This document shows, in pieces, positions 53,000 to 62,725 of a stretch of 64,000 nt of DNA. This DNA comes from Streptomyces viridochromogenes DSM 40736 (GTDB lineage: Bacteria; Actinomycetota; Actinomycetes; Streptomycetales; Streptomycetaceae). The DNA lies in assembly GCF_000158955.1 (NCBI RefSeq), contig NZ_GG657757.1, positions 303,291 through 367,290 of the forward strand, given 5' to 3'. The notes beneath the pieces were generated by a model. The model was not told the origin of the DNA, made no database searches, and was given only the letters and a program-made list of their open reading frames with translations. A program made the position numbers and the translations under genes. Position 1 is the first letter of the stretch; each line of letters starts with the position of its first letter.

Positions 53000-53365
53000 A
53001 TGCCGGAACTCAGCCGTCGCCGTGCGCTCACCGCCGCGGCCGTCCTCGCCACGGCCGCGGGAACGCTGTCCGGCACGGCACCGGCCGTCGCCGCCGCACA
53101 CCACGACTCCCCCGGGACCTTCGACGAGGTCTACAAGGGCCGGCGGATACAGGGCCGGCCGGCCGAAGGAGTCGGCCATCACCACCACGGCGCCGGATAC
53201 GCGGTGTTCGTCGACGGGGTGGAGCTGCACGTGATGCGCAACGCCGACGGCACCTGGATCAGCGTCGTCAGCCACTACGACCCGGTGGCCAGCCCGCGTG
53301 CCGCCGCCCGTGCCGCCGTCGACGAGCTGCAGGGCGCGCCACTGCTGCCCTTCCCCGCCAACTGA
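53000..53365 (+). CDS. melC1: Tyrosinase copper chaperone MelC1
   Basis: 121 residues. A twin-arginine signal ([17 protein letters not shown], about 4-35) is followed by the caddie-protein domain with the conserved tyrosine region [23 protein letters not shown] and a His-rich stretch. MelC1 binds apo-tyrosinase, delivers copper and carries it through the Tat system. ATG at 53000 with AGGAGA upstream. It lies 31 bases before melC2; the two form the classic melanin operon. Confidence 0.93.
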   Translation: MPELSRRRALTAAAVLATAAGTLSGTAPAVAAAHHDSPGTFDEVYKGRRIQGRPAEGVGHHHHGAGYAVFVDGVELHVMRNADGTWISVVSHYDPVASPRAAARAAVDELQGAPLLPFPAN

Positions 53366-53396
53366 CCCAACCGAAAGGCATCTGGAGCACCCGCAC

Positions 53397-54218
53397 ATGA
53401 CCGTCCGCAAGAACCAGTCCGCCCTGACCACCGACGAGAAGCGGCGCTTCGTCGCCGCCCTCATGGAACTGAAGCGCAGCGGCCGCTACGACGCGTTCGT
53501 CACGACGCACAACGCGTTCATCGTCTCCGACACCGACGACGGCGAGCGGACGGGCCACCGCTCACCGTCCTTCCTGCCCTGGCACCGAAGATTCCTCCTG
53601 GAGTTCGAGCGGGCACTGCAGTCGGTGGACGCGTCGGTGGCGCTGCCGTACTGGGACTGGACCGTCGACCGGTCGCCGCGCGCCTCCCTGTGGGCGCCCG
53701 ACTTCCTGGGGGGCACCGGGCGCGAGCGGGACGGCCGCGTGTCGGACGGGCCGTTCGCCGCGGCCTCCGGCGGCTGGCCGGTCAATGTGCGCGTCGACGG
53801 CCGTACGTTCCTGCGGCGCTCCCTCGGCTCAGGGGGACGCCCGCTGCCCACGGCGGCCGAGGTCGAGTCGGTGCTGTCCATGCCGACCTACGACATGGCG
53901 CCCTGGAACAGCGCCTCGGACGGTTTCCGCAACCACCTCGAAGGGTGGCGGGGCGTCAACCTGCACAACCGCGTCCACGTCTGGGTGGGCGGGCACATGG
54001 CCACCGGGGCCTCCCCCAACGACCCGGTGTTCTGGCTGCACCACGCGTACATCGACAAGCTGTGGGCCGAGTGGCAGCGGCGGCACCCCGGTTCCGGCTA
54101 TCTTCCGGTCTCGGGCACCCCCAACGTGATCGACCTCAACGAGACGATGAGGCCGTGGCACGACACGAGTCCGGCGGATCTGCTGGACCACACGGCGCAC
54201 TACACGTTCGACGCCTGA
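53397..54218 (+). CDS. melC2: Tyrosinase MelC2
   Basis: 273 residues with all six copper-ligand histidines in family positions: CuA from VTTHNAFIV, RTGHRSPSF and LPWHRRFLLEFE; CuB from VNLHNRVHVWVGGHM and DPVFWLHHAYIDKLW. The enzyme oxidises phenols and catechols, making melanin from tyrosine, and is secreted bound to MelC1 (no signal of its own). It ends two bases from the convergent RNase H gene. All catalytic residues are intact. Confidence 0.95.
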   Translation: MTVRKNQSALTTDEKRRFVAALMELKRSGRYDAFVTTHNAFIVSDTDDGERTGHRSPSFLPWHRRFLLEFERALQSVDASVALPYWDWTVDRSPRASLWAPDFLGGTGRERDGRVSDGPFAAASGGWPVNVRVDGRTFLRRSLGSGGRPLPTAAEVESVLSMPTYDMAPWNSASDGFRNHLEGWRGVNLHNRVHVWVGGHMATGASPNDPVFWLHHAYIDKLWAEWQRRHPGSGYLPVSGTPNVIDLNETMRPWHDTSPADLLDHTAHYTFDA

Positions 54219-54219
54219 T

Positions 54220-54909
54220 TCAGGCAGTCGCGGCCGTGCGGCACTCCGGGTGACCCCAGCCGCTGTCGTTCTTGGCGATGGGCTCGCCCGCCGCGTAGGA
54301 GCGGCCGCACTGGCAGCGGCCCGGGAACTTGGCCTTGATGGTGCGGGACGAGGTCTTCTTCGCGGTGCGTGCCGCGCCGCCGCGTGACCGGGAACGAGGC
54401 GCCTTGGCCGGGACGTCGGGGGCGGGCGGCGGCTCGGGCGAACCCTGATCGCTGCCCGCGGCCTCCTGGACGGTGGCGGCCTGGCTGGCCGCGCGGTCGG
54501 CGAAGTCGTTGAGCCGGTCGCCGTCGACCTGGTGGGCGGGCACGTAGCGGAACTCGACCGAGCGGCCGTCCAGCAGCTCGTCGATGCGCACGACGAGGTC
54601 CTGGTTGGCGACCGGCTTGCCGCCGGACGTCTTCCAGCCGTTGCGCTTCCAGCCGGGCAGCCAGGTGGTGACGGCCTTCATCGCGTACTGCGAGTCCATC
54701 CGGATCTCGAGCGGCACGTCCGGGTCGGTGGCTGTCAGCAGGCGCTCCAGCGCGGTGAGTTCCGCGACGTTGTTGGTGGCCTTGCCGAGCGGCCCCGCCT
54801 CCCAGCGCACCGGGCTCTCGGAAGCGTCGGCGACGACCCAGGCCCAGCCCGCGGGCCCGGGGTTTCCCTTCGAAGCCCCGTCACACGCGGCCACAACACG
54901 TTCAGGCAT
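54220..54909 (-). CDS. Ribonuclease HI-like protein with C-terminal zinc-ribbon-like tail
   Basis: 229 residues. The N-terminal RNase H fold (about 1-140) has the acidic catalytic residues: ACDGASKGNPGPAGWAWV (D), NNVAELTALERLL (E), RMDSQYAMKAV (D) and RLNDFADRAAS (D). A Pro/Ser/Arg-rich linker follows, then a C-terminal segment with three Cys and a His (CQCGRSYAAGEPIAKNDSGWGHPEC) that may bind zinc. ATG at 54909 is used; 54921 is an alternative. It degrades RNA in RNA/DNA hybrids. Confidence 0.82.
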   Translation of the reverse strand: MPERVVAACDGASKGNPGPAGWAWVVADASESPVRWEAGPLGKATNNVAELTALERLLTATDPDVPLEIRMDSQYAMKAVTTWLPGWKRNGWKTSGGKPVANQDLVVRIDELLDGRSVEFRYVPAHQVDGDRLNDFADRAASQAATVQEAAGSDQGSPEPPPAPDVPAKAPRSRSRGGAARTAKKTSSRTIKAKFPGRCQCGRSYAAGEPIAKNDSGWGHPECRTAATA

Positions 54910-54964
54910 GGGCTCGATCATGCCATGGCCGCACGAGTGGCTCCGCCGGGAGGGTGGGGCGCGC

Positions 54965-55762
54965 CTACGACACGTCGGTCAGCTTCGGCATGTCACCCTC
55001 GGTCGTCGTGGTGTCGATCACCGAGAAGTTCGCGCCCTGCGGATCACTGAGGGCGGCGAACCGGCCGAACGGCGTGGTCATCGGCCCGAACCTCAGCACA
55101 CCACCGAGCTTGGTGGCCTTCGCCACGGCCTCGTCGCAGTCCTCGACGCCGAAGTAGACGTTGATGTACGGCTGCACCTCGGGCGGGAACTCCTCCGTCA
55201 TCTTCATCCGGCCCAGCACGGGGCGTTCACCGAGGTCGTAGATGCGGAAGTCCATCTCTCCGCCCTCCATGTCCCGCTGCCGGTAGGAGAAGACGGCGGG
55301 GAAGAACGCGTCGGACTTCTCGGGCTCGCGGGTGAAGACCTCGCCCCAGGTGTAGGCGCCCGGTTCGGCCGTGGCCTCGAAGCCCTCGTGGCTGCCCGCC
55401 TGCCAGACTCCGAAGACGACACCGCTGGGGTCGCGGGCCAGGCACATGGTGCCGAAGTCGCCGACCTGCATCGGCTCCATCAGCACCTCGCCTCCGCTGT
55501 CGCGGATCCGGGCCGCGGTGGCGGCGGTGTCGTCGGCCGCGAAGTACAGGCACCACTGCGACTGGCCTTCCTGGCCGGGCATGGGCGGGACGACGGCGGC
55601 GACCGCCTTGCCGTTCGCGTAGGCCTGGGTGTAGTTGCCGTATTCCGCGGACGCCTCGGCGAAGGTCCAGCCGAGAACGTCTCCGTAGAAGTTCTTGGCG
55701 CCCTCCAGGTCGCTGAACATCGCGTCGACCCAGCAGGGGGTTCCTTCGGGTTGCACGGCCAT
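54965..55762 (-). CDS. VOC family protein with two tandem domains
   Basis: 265 residues containing two vicinal-oxygen-chelate (glyoxalase/bleomycin-resistance) domains: about 8-120 (FYGDVLGWTF, then GVVFGVWQAGSHEG) and about 140-262 (TPFGRFAALSDPQGANFSVID). Actinobacterial proteins of this type bind metal or small molecules; the exact reaction is unknown. ATG at 55762. It is divergent from the alcohol dehydrogenase gene. Confidence 0.85.
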   Translation of the reverse strand: MAVQPEGTPCWVDAMFSDLEGAKNFYGDVLGWTFAEASAEYGNYTQAYANGKAVAAVVPPMPGQEGQSQWCLYFAADDTAATAARIRDSGGEVLMEPMQVGDFGTMCLARDPSGVVFGVWQAGSHEGFEATAEPGAYTWGEVFTREPEKSDAFFPAVFSYRQRDMEGGEMDFRIYDLGERPVLGRMKMTEEFPPEVQPYINVYFGVEDCDEAVAKATKLGGVLRFGPMTTPFGRFAALSDPQGANFSVIDTTTTEGDMPKLTDVS

Positions 55763-55898
55763 GACTGCGAGCCTCTCGAAAAGGGTGGATTGGTCCGTTT
55801 CTTCACGCTAGTCACCCCTGGGCCCGCCCGCGCGCCGAACGGGCGGTTCCGCCGCAGACTGGGCAGGGAGGGCGTCAGGCGGTACGGGGAGCGACGGC

Positions 55899-56921
55899 AT
55901 GGCGGACGGGACGATGCGCGCGTGGTCGGTGGTGCGGCCGGGGCCGGTCGAGGAGGGGGCTCTGCGGCTGGTCGAGAAGCCGGTGCCCGTGCCCGCGGAC
56001 GACGAGCTGCTGGTGCGGGTTCGCGCCTGCGGTGTGTGCCGTACCGACCTGCACGTCGCCGAGGGCGACCTGCCGGTGCGCCGGGTGGGCGTCACGCCCG
56101 GTCACGAGGTCGTCGGCGAGGTCGCCGGGGCGGGGGCGGCGGTACGTGGCTTCGTCCCGGGCGACCGGGTCGGCGTGGCCTGGCTGCGCCACACGGACGG
56201 CAGCTGCGCATACTGCCGTCGCGGCGCCGAGAACCTCTGCGCGCGGTCCGCGTACACGGGATGGCACGCCGACGGCGGCTACGCGGAGTACACGACGGTG
56301 CCCGCCGCGTTCGCCTACCGGCTGCCGGAGGACGTCTCGGACCTGGCGCTGGCGCCCCTCCTGTGCGCCGGCATCATCGGCCACCGCGCCCTGCGACGGG
56401 CCGCGCTGCCGCCCGGCGGGCGGCTCGGGCTGTACGGCTTCGGGGGCAGCGCCCATCTGTGCGCGCAGGTGGCGATCGCCGAGGGAGCCACGGTGCACGT
56501 CATGACGCGCGGCGCCGATGCCCGGCGGCTGGCGCTGGAGCTCGGCGCCGCGTCCGCGCAGGACGCCTACGCGAGGCCGCCGGAGGCGCTGAACAGCGCG
56601 ATCCTGTTCGCCCCGGTGGGTGACCTGGTCCCGGTCGCCCTGCGCGCCCTGGACCGCGGCGGCACCCTGGCCGTCGCCGGCATCCACCTCACCGATACGC
56701 CTCCCCTGCACTACGAGACCGAACTGTTCTACGAGAAACAGCTCCGCAGCGTCACCTCCAACACCCGCGAGGACGGCCGGGAGTTCCTGACCCTCGCGGC
56801 GAGACACGGCGTACACGCGACGACCCACCCGTACCCCCTGTCCCGCGCCACGGAGGCCCTCAGCGACCTGAAGGCAGGGCGATTCGACGGGGCGGCCGTA
56901 CTGGTGAACGACTTGGGGTGA
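55899..56921 (+). CDS. Zinc-dependent alcohol dehydrogenase (AdhA-like)
   Basis: 340 residues of the MDR superfamily. The catalytic zinc site is [32 protein letters not shown]; a structural-zinc-like loop is [12 protein letters not shown] with three visible cysteines. The cofactor site is [19 protein letters not shown]. It oxidises alcohols or reduces aldehydes with NAD(P). No clear regulator is adjacent. It is followed by about 1 kb of non-coding sequence. Confidence 0.87.
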   Translation: MADGTMRAWSVVRPGPVEEGALRLVEKPVPVPADDELLVRVRACGVCRTDLHVAEGDLPVRRVGVTPGHEVVGEVAGAGAAVRGFVPGDRVGVAWLRHTDGSCAYCRRGAENLCARSAYTGWHADGGYAEYTTVPAAFAYRLPEDVSDLALAPLLCAGIIGHRALRRAALPPGGRLGLYGFGGSAHLCAQVAIAEGATVHVMTRGADARRLALELGAASAQDAYARPPEALNSAILFAPVGDLVPVALRALDRGGTLAVAGIHLTDTPPLHYETELFYEKQLRSVTSNTREDGREFLTLAARHGVHATTHPYPLSRATEALSDLKAGRFDGAAVLVNDLG

Positions 56922-57911
56922 GGACGGGCGGTGGCTGCGCCCTTGGGGGCGGGCGTGGCAGGGCCGTGGGCGGGCCGGGCGCGGGGGCCTGTGGTCGTGG
57001 ACGGTCTGGTGGCCGGAAGCACCCGTCCGGTGGACGGAGGCGTGGGCAGGCCATGGACAGGGGCGCGCGGGCCTGCGCTCGCTGCGACCGGAAGCCGGTG
57101 GCCGGTGGCCGGTGGCCGTACACGGACCAAGGACCGGGAGACGAGCGCGGCCCGTCGCCGGCGGACCGCGAGGACGCACCTATGGCGGGGAGCGCTGACC
57201 GGTGGCCAGTGGTCGGTGGCCGTATGAGCGTGGGAACCGGGAGGCGATCGCAGCCCGTCGCCGGCAGATCGCGCGGGCGTGTCCATGGCCGCGAAAGCCG
57301 GCTGACGGTCGCCGCGACCACAGATCCGTGGGGGTCGCATTCGGATCGGTGACCGGGAGACGAACGCGGCATGTCGCCAGCAGGCCCCGCGCGGGGCCGG
57401 CGGCCGGGAGCGCGCGGGCGGTGGCCGTGGCCGGTGGCCTTGTACGGACCGGTGGCCGGGGCGCAGGCGGCGGGGACGTGGTCGGGAGGCGAGGGAGCGC
57501 AGGGACGTGGTGCGCGGTCCCCCCGGGGGGCGCGGTGGGGTGGCGTTTGTGCGGCCTGCGCGCCGGGCGGCAGCGGGTGTGGGGCGGCGTGCGGTCGTGC
57601 GAGCGTTTCCTCTCCGCTCCGATCCGGGGTTTGCCACCTCCGGCGCGAGAAACCGCCCCCTTCACGCCGTTATCCAGCCGCCTCTCCCGCTGTTTGGCTT
57701 GGACCCGCGGCCCGTCCGGCTCACCGGCGCCACGAGGCCGCCGTTTGCGCCGGCCACTCCGCCGTCCCCTCCGACCACTCCATTTCACCCACCCCTGTCG
57801 ACCGCTCCCCTCAGGCCCGTCGGCTGCCGCACGCCCGGGCGATCACTTCCGCTCGTCCCCGCGCATCCGTTCCGCGCGCCCGATCACCCCGTTCACCCTC
57901 AGGGAGGGAAT
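56922..57911. other. Non-coding ~1-kb region with repeats and a composition switch
   Basis: No convincing gene is present on either strand; long open frames here are GC-bias shadows. From 56922 to about 57600 the + strand is G-rich with GGTGGCC-type runs and three diverged copies of a roughly 40-bp unit. From about 57640 to 57905 the + strand becomes C/T-rich up to the encapsulin ribosome site. It probably contains the 5' leader and promoter of the 2-MIB operon, but no -10/-35 pair is obvious. Confidence 0.6.
57132..57391. repeat. Three degenerate copies of a ~40-bp unit
   Basis: Copies start at 57132 (GACCGGGAGACGAGCGCGG...), about 57234 (GAACCGGGAGGCGATCGCAG...) and 57351 (GACCGGGAGACGAACGCGG...), each continuing into a CGTCGCCGGC-like stretch. 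Spacings are about 102 and 117 bases. GGTGGCC-type tandem runs lie between them (for example 57100-57120). They look like an old, diverged minisatellite. Confidence 0.6.
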
Positions 57912-59369
57912 GTGTCCGCACCCGAGAGCACCACCGGCCCCACCACCGACGACCCCGCCCCCGATCCGTCCGACGGCGCCGGCGCGGCCGGGGCGCCGAT
58001 CACCAGCCTCAGCACCCAGGCGGCACGCAACCTCGCCACGACCACCAAGTCCGTCCCCCAGATGCAGGCCATCACCTCGCGATGGCTGCTGAAGACACTG
58101 CCGTGGGTCGACGTCAGGGGCGGCGCCTACCGGGTGAACCGGCGTCTGACACTGCGGCTCGGCCGGGGGCGGGTGCAGTTCGAGCAGAACGGCGCCGACG
58201 ACATCCGGGTCATCCCCCAGACGCTGACCGAACTGCCCGCGCTGCGCGGCTACTCCGACACCGAGGCGCTGCAGCAGATCGCCTCCCGGTTCGAGGCCCG
58301 CGAGGTCCGCGTCGGCGAGGTGCTCTTCGAGGCCGGCCAGCCCGTCACCGAGGCCTATCTGATCGTGCACGGCCGCTTCACCCGGTACGCCACCGGCAAG
58401 TACGGCGAGGAGGAGGTCATCGGGGTCGTCACGGACGGCGAGGGGCTCGGTGACGAGGCCGTGGGACGGGCCGACCCGCTGTGGCTCACGTCCGTACGGG
58501 CCGAGACCTCCGGCGTCGTGCTGGTGCTGTCCTGGGACGCGCTCCAGGAGTACACCGACCGTGTCCCGTCCCTCGCGGCCCATCTGGCGGCCTATGCCGA
58601 GCGGCAGAGCAAGCCCGTGAACCGCAAGGGCGAGGCGGACGTGCCGGTGCAGGCCGGGCACGTGGGCGAGCCGGTGCTCGCGGGTGGATACGTCGACTAC
58701 GAACTCGCCCCGCGCGAGTACGAGTTGTCGCTGACCCAGACCGTGCTGCGTGTCCACACCCGGGTCGCCGACCTCTACAACGACCCGATGGACCAGACCG
58801 AGCAGCAGCTCCGGCTGACCATCGAGGAGATCCGCGAGCGGCAGGAGTGGGAGCTGGTCAACAACCGCGAGTTCGGGCTGCTGCACAACGTCGACTACAG
58901 CCAGCGCATCAGCACCTTCTCGGGCCCGCCGACCCCGGACGACCTGGACGAGCTGCTGTCGATGCGGCGCAAGACACGGTTGTTCCTGGCCCACCCGAAG
59001 GCCATCGCGGCGTTCTTCCGGCAGTGCAACAAACGCGGGCTCGTGCCGGGCACGGTCGACGTCGACGGGCACGAGGTGCCCGCGTGGCGCGGTGTCCCGC
59101 TCTTCCCGTGCGGCAAGATCCCGGTCAGCGACCAGCACACCAGCAGCATCATCGCGCTGCGCACCGGCGAGGCCGACCAGGGGGTCGTCGGCCTGTTCCA
59201 GACCGGCATCCCGGAGGAGTACCAGCCCGGCCTGAACGTACGGTTCATGGGCGTCGACGGCACCGCGATCATCCGCTACCTCGTCACCGCGTACTACTCC
59301 CTGGCCATTCTGGTCCCCGACGCCGCGGGCATCCTGGAGAACGTCCAGATCGGCCGGACGGCCGGCTGA
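57912..59369 (+). CDS. Family-2B encapsulin shell protein with cyclic-nucleotide-binding domain (EshA-like)
   Basis: 485 residues. The N-terminus is a Thr/Pro/Asp-rich linker (1-35), followed by [22 protein letters not shown], the HK97-type N-arm of family-2 encapsulins. A cNMP-binding beta-roll (about 110-215: [37 protein letters not shown], then [11 protein letters not shown]) is inserted into the shell fold. The remaining shell domain runs to residue 485. Such shells form protein nanocompartments around terpene enzymes. GTG start with GGGAGG just upstream. First gene of the 2-MIB operon. Confidence 0.88.
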   Translation: MSAPESTTGPTTDDPAPDPSDGAGAAGAPITSLSTQAARNLATTTKSVPQMQAITSRWLLKTLPWVDVRGGAYRVNRRLTLRLGRGRVQFEQNGADDIRVIPQTLTELPALRGYSDTEALQQIASRFEAREVRVGEVLFEAGQPVTEAYLIVHGRFTRYATGKYGEEEVIGVVTDGEGLGDEAVGRADPLWLTSVRAETSGVVLVLSWDALQEYTDRVPSLAAHLAAYAERQSKPVNRKGEADVPVQAGHVGEPVLAGGYVDYELAPREYELSLTQTVLRVHTRVADLYNDPMDQTEQQLRLTIEEIRERQEWELVNNREFGLLHNVDYSQRISTFSGPPTPDDLDELLSMRRKTRLFLAHPKAIAAFFRQCNKRGLVPGTVDVDGHEVPAWRGVPLFPCGKIPVSDQHTSSIIALRTGEADQGVVGLFQTGIPEEYQPGLNVRFMGVDGTAIIRYLVTAYYSLAILVPDAAGILENVQIGRTAG

Positions 59370-59391
59370 CGGGGTGGAGCGGAGTACCTCG

Positions 59392-60471
59392 GTGAACACG
59401 CCCCTGACCCCACCCGCGCCCTCCCCGGGATTCACACCCCCCTCACCCCCGAGCGGCCCCCCGTCCGTCACCCGCGGCGGACACCCCCGCCCCGGCGAAC
59501 CCGTCCCCGGGCTCCGCCACCGGCCCGCCGTGCCTCCCGACCCCGAGAAGGTCGAGGAGATCGACCGCAGGCTGGAGGCCTGGGCGCACGAGCTCAAGCT
59601 GTTCCCGCCGGCGTGGACGGGCGACTTCGCGGGGTTCCAGTTCGGCAGGGCCGTGGTGCTGCAGCATCCCGGCGCCGCCGACCTGGACCGCCTCACCGTC
59701 GCCGGCGAGCTGCTGCTGGCGGAGAACCTCGTCGACAGCTGCTACTGCTCGGAGGACGAGGACAGGGGCGGATCCTCACGCGGCCTCGGCGGACGGCTGG
59801 TCATCGCCCAGTCGGCGCTCGATCCCTACCACGGCCCACCCGAAGTGGAGCGGGAGTGGCGCCGGGGCCTGACGGCGGACGGGCCGCTGCGCTCGTACCA
59901 CTGCGCGCTGAGGGACTACGCCGCCTTCGCCACGCCCAGCCAGACCAACCGGTTCGTCCACGACGTCGCCCGGCTCCACCTGGGTTACGTCGCCGAGGCC
60001 GCCTGGGCGCAGACGCGGTACACGCCCCGCGTCTGGGAGTACCTGGTGATGCGGCAGTTCAACAACTTCCGCCCCTGTCTGTCGATCGTCGACGCCGTGG
60101 ACGGCTGGGAACTGCCCGAGGCCGTCTACGCCCGCCCCGAGATCCAGCGCATCACGGCGCTCGCCTGCAACGCCACCACGATCGTCAACGACCTGTACTC
60201 CTTCACCAAGGAGCTGGCGGGCGACCCCGACCACCTCAACCTGCCGCTGGTCGTCGCCGCCGAGGAACGGTGCGGGCTGAAGGCCGCCTATCTGAAGGCC
60301 GTGGAGATCCACAACCAGATCATGGACGCCTTCGAGGAGGAGTCCGCCGCGCTGTCCGCCGGCTCGCCCCTCGTCGAGCGCTACGCCCGCGGCCTGGCGT
60401 CCTGGGTGTCCGGCAACCACGAGTGGCACGCCACCAACACCCACCGCTACCACCTGCCCAACTACTGGTGA
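59392..60471 (+). CDS. 2-Methylisoborneol synthase (terpene cyclase, encapsulin cargo)
   Basis: 359 residues. Residues 1-45 are a Pro-rich disordered stretch that probably targets the enzyme into the encapsulin. The class I terpene-synthase domain follows. The metal-binding NSE triad is NDLYSFTKE (Asn266, Ser270, Glu274), and the first Asp-rich motif is DSCYCSEDED (115-124), a variant of DDCYCED in known 2-MIB synthases. It cyclises 2-methyl-GPP to the earthy-odour compound 2-methylisoborneol. GTG at 59392 with GGAG seven bases upstream; GTG 59374 is an alternative. The intergenic gap to the shell gene is 22 bases. Confidence 0.9.
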   Translation: MNTPLTPPAPSPGFTPPSPPSGPPSVTRGGHPRPGEPVPGLRHRPAVPPDPEKVEEIDRRLEAWAHELKLFPPAWTGDFAGFQFGRAVVLQHPGAADLDRLTVAGELLLAENLVDSCYCSEDEDRGGSSRGLGGRLVIAQSALDPYHGPPEVEREWRRGLTADGPLRSYHCALRDYAAFATPSQTNRFVHDVARLHLGYVAEAAWAQTRYTPRVWEYLVMRQFNNFRPCLSIVDAVDGWELPEAVYARPEIQRITALACNATTIVNDLYSFTKELAGDPDHLNLPLVVAAEERCGLKAAYLKAVEIHNQIMDAFEEESAALSAGSPLVERYARGLASWVSGNHEWHATNTHRYHLPNYW

Positions 60472-60514
60472 CCGACCGTCTTTTGACGCCACCCGGAATG
60501 ATGAGGAGCCGTCC

Positions 60515-61402
60515 TTGACCACCACCGCAGACGCCAAGACAGCATCGCTGCCGGCCCCGTCCCCCGCCGCCGACTCGACGTACCAGACCCGCGTGGCCGA
60601 CTACTGGAACGCGGAGGAGAACCCGGTCAATCTCGAACTCGGGAAGATCGACGACCTGTACCACCATCACTACGGCGTCGGAGACGCCGACCGGTCCGTG
60701 CTCGACGAACCGGATCCCGGCCGGCGCCGCGACCGGGTCACGGCCGAACTGCACCGCCTGGAACACGCCCAGGCGGAACTGCTCGCCGGACACCTCGGCC
60801 CCCTCTCCCCCGCGGACCGGGTCTTCGACGCCGGCTGCGGGCGCGGCGGCGGCAGTGTCGTGGCGCACCTGCGGTACGGCTGCCGCGCCGACGGAGTGAC
60901 CCTCTCCGCCAAGCAGGCCGACTTCGCCAACGAGCAGGCCCGGCACCGGGGCATCGACGGCAAGGTCCGCTACCACTGCCGGAACATGCTCGACACCGGC
61001 TTCCCCCAGGGCACGTTCGCGGCGTCGTGGAACAACGAGTCGACGATGTACGTGGAGCTGGACCTGCTGTTCGCCGAGCACGCCCGGCTGCTGCGCCGCG
61101 GCGGCCGCTACGTGGTGATCACCGGCTGCTACAACGACACCTACGGGCGGGCCTCCCGGGAGGTCTCGCTGATCAACGCCCACTACATCTGCGACATCCA
61201 TCCGCGCTCGGCCTACTTCCGGGCCATGGCCCGCAACCGGCTCGTCCCCGTCCACGTGGAGGACCTCACCGCCGCGACCATCCCCTACTGGGAGCTCCGC
61301 AAGCGGGCCGACCATCTCGTCACGGGCATCGAGGACACGTTCCTGACCGCGTACAAGAACGGCAGCTTCCAGTATCTGCTGATCGCGGCCGACCGCGTGT
61401 GA
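60515..61402 (+). CDS. Geranyl diphosphate 2-C-methyltransferase
   Basis: 295 residues of the class I SAM-dependent methyltransferase fold: motif I VFDAGCGRGGGSVVAHLRYG, post-I DGVTLSAKQADFANEQA, then AASWNNESTMYVELDLLFAEHARLLRRGGRY. This is the family enzyme that methylates GPP at C2, giving the substrate of the neighbouring cyclase. TTG start at 60515 with GAGGAG upstream. Third gene of the operon, 43 bases after the cyclase. Confidence 0.92.
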   Translation: MTTTADAKTASLPAPSPAADSTYQTRVADYWNAEENPVNLELGKIDDLYHHHYGVGDADRSVLDEPDPGRRRDRVTAELHRLEHAQAELLAGHLGPLSPADRVFDAGCGRGGGSVVAHLRYGCRADGVTLSAKQADFANEQARHRGIDGKVRYHCRNMLDTGFPQGTFAASWNNESTMYVELDLLFAEHARLLRRGGRYVVITGCYNDTYGRASREVSLINAHYICDIHPRSAYFRAMARNRLVPVHVEDLTAATIPYWELRKRADHLVTGIEDTFLTAYKNGSFQYLLIAADRV

Positions 61403-61491
61403 GCCACCGTGTCCGGCACACGCCTTCCCCCCGGCGCCCGGCTGTGCTTGCCTGAGTGCCGTTTCGGTGGCCGGGGGGCGGGAGTTGCCGC

Positions 61492-62391
61492 ATGCGGAAG
61501 CCGTGGGTCGTGGGGGTGCTGCTGGCCGGGGTGCTGCTCGGCGGGTGCGGGGATCCGGCGTCCGCGCCCGGGGAGCCACCGCCGACGGCGCCACACGCGT
61601 CGGCCACCACCCACCAGCGCGTCCCCGCCTCCCCCGGCCCGGGACCGAGGACGGCGCCCAAGGTGCTGTACCTCGGCGACTCACTGGCGATGGAGGGCCG
61701 GCGGGTGCTCGGGCAGGAGGTGCGCCGGGAGCTGAAGGCGGAGTACACCAGCGCCCCGTACTCCGGCACCACGCTGTGCGACTACCTGGAGGGTACGGCG
61801 GACCGGTCCCTGGTACCGGCCGCCGACAAGGCCGCCGCTCTGGTCCGCAGGCTGCGGCCCGACTTCGTGGTGCTGCAGTTCTGGGGCAACTCCTGGGGCT
61901 ACACACCGTGCATGGACGGCATCACCTATGACAGGTCCCCGGCCCGGTACTTCACCCGGTACGCCGCCGACGCGCGCCGGCTCACCGAGCAGATCGCCGC
62001 GGCCGGAGGCAGCACACGCCCGAGCGTCGTCTGGGTGTCCCAGGGTCCGGACCCGATCACCCCGGACCGGGTCCGGCGCGTCAACGCGCTCTACGAGCAA
62101 CGGGCCGACGCGTCGGGCGGCCTCGTGGCCGACGCCGGAAAGGCGGTGAGCCCGGCCACCGGCCGCTACACCTGGACGCAGTACCTGCCCTGCACCCCTT
62201 ACGAGCGCGCCCATCCCGACTACTGCACCCAGCCGGGCCGCGGCCGGACGGCCCTGCACCGCGACGACGACTACCTGCACTTCTGCCTGGCGCCCACCAC
62301 CTCCACGCCGAAGCCCTGCCCGGTGCGTTCCCCCGGCATCCTGCGCATCGCCCGGGAGATCACCAAAACCATTCGACAGTCGGCCGGCTGA
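61492..62391 (+). CDS. SGNH-hydrolase-like lipoprotein
   Basis: 299 residues. A lipoprotein signal peptide (about 1-20) has the lipobox LLGGC, followed by a Pro/Ala/Ser-rich linker to about residue 50. Then comes the SGNH block KVLYLGDSLAMEGRRVLG (catalytic Ser in GDS), FVVLQFWGNSWGYTP (Asn) and a terminal DDYLHFCLAPTTS with Asp and His. Likely a surface esterase or acyl-transfer-type enzyme; substrate unknown. ATG with GGGAG upstream. It follows the 2-MIB operon but probably has its own promoter. Confidence 0.8.
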   Translation: MRKPWVVGVLLAGVLLGGCGDPASAPGEPPPTAPHASATTHQRVPASPGPGPRTAPKVLYLGDSLAMEGRRVLGQEVRRELKAEYTSAPYSGTTLCDYLEGTADRSLVPAADKAAALVRRLRPDFVVLQFWGNSWGYTPCMDGITYDRSPARYFTRYAADARRLTEQIAAAGGSTRPSVVWVSQGPDPITPDRVRRVNALYEQRADASGGLVADAGKAVSPATGRYTWTQYLPCTPYERAHPDYCTQPGRGRTALHRDDDYLHFCLAPTTSTPKPCPVRSPGILRIAREITKTIRQSAG

Positions 62392-62422
62392 CCGCTCGAA
62401 TGGCGCCCTGTGCGCACTGCGC

Positions 62423-62692
62423 ATGTATGAGGACGAAAGGGACATCGACATCTGGCTCGTCGGCCGGCTGACCGCGGGACAGTTGCCGCAGCGGTCGGGG
62501 CTGACGACCCGGGACCGGTTCGTGCGGGAGGCCCTCGGTCAGCCGGCGGGCCGGGCCGGCACCGCGGCGGTGACGGCCGTGTGGGAGGAGTCCCTGCGCG
62601 CCCCCCGGGCACACCGGGCCGCCGGCCTGGGCGCACGGCGACCTGATGGCCGGGAACCTGCTCGTCACGGACGGACGGCCGAGACGGTGTAG
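62423..62692 (+). pseudogene. Decayed aminoglycoside phosphotransferase (APH) remnant
   Basis: The first ~20 residues (MYEDERDIDIWLVGRLTAGQLPQ) resemble the start of APH-type kinases. They then join directly to a C-terminal-like stretch (ALGQPAGRAGTAAVTAVWEESLRAPR). The catalytic-loop block AWAHGDLMAGNLLVTDGR is readable only in another frame (about 62618-62680). Most of the middle and the activation-segment end are missing. This fits a large internal deletion plus a frameshift in an APH gene. No function is expected. Confidence 0.6.
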
Positions 62693-62725
62693 GGGCGGAG
62701 ACGGCTCCGCCCCCGTGCCGGCACG

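Noticed and set aside
57180-57788. Long minus-strand open frames across the region before the encapsulin gene
   Set aside because: They are Arg/Pro/Ala-rich with no recognisable domain, have no ribosome sites, and several such frames overlap each other; this is the usual GC-bias shadow plus repeats.
57843-59696. 617-codon minus-strand open frame opposite the encapsulin and cyclase genes
   Set aside because: It is the complement of two well-supported genes; composition is low-complexity and it has no domain or start context.
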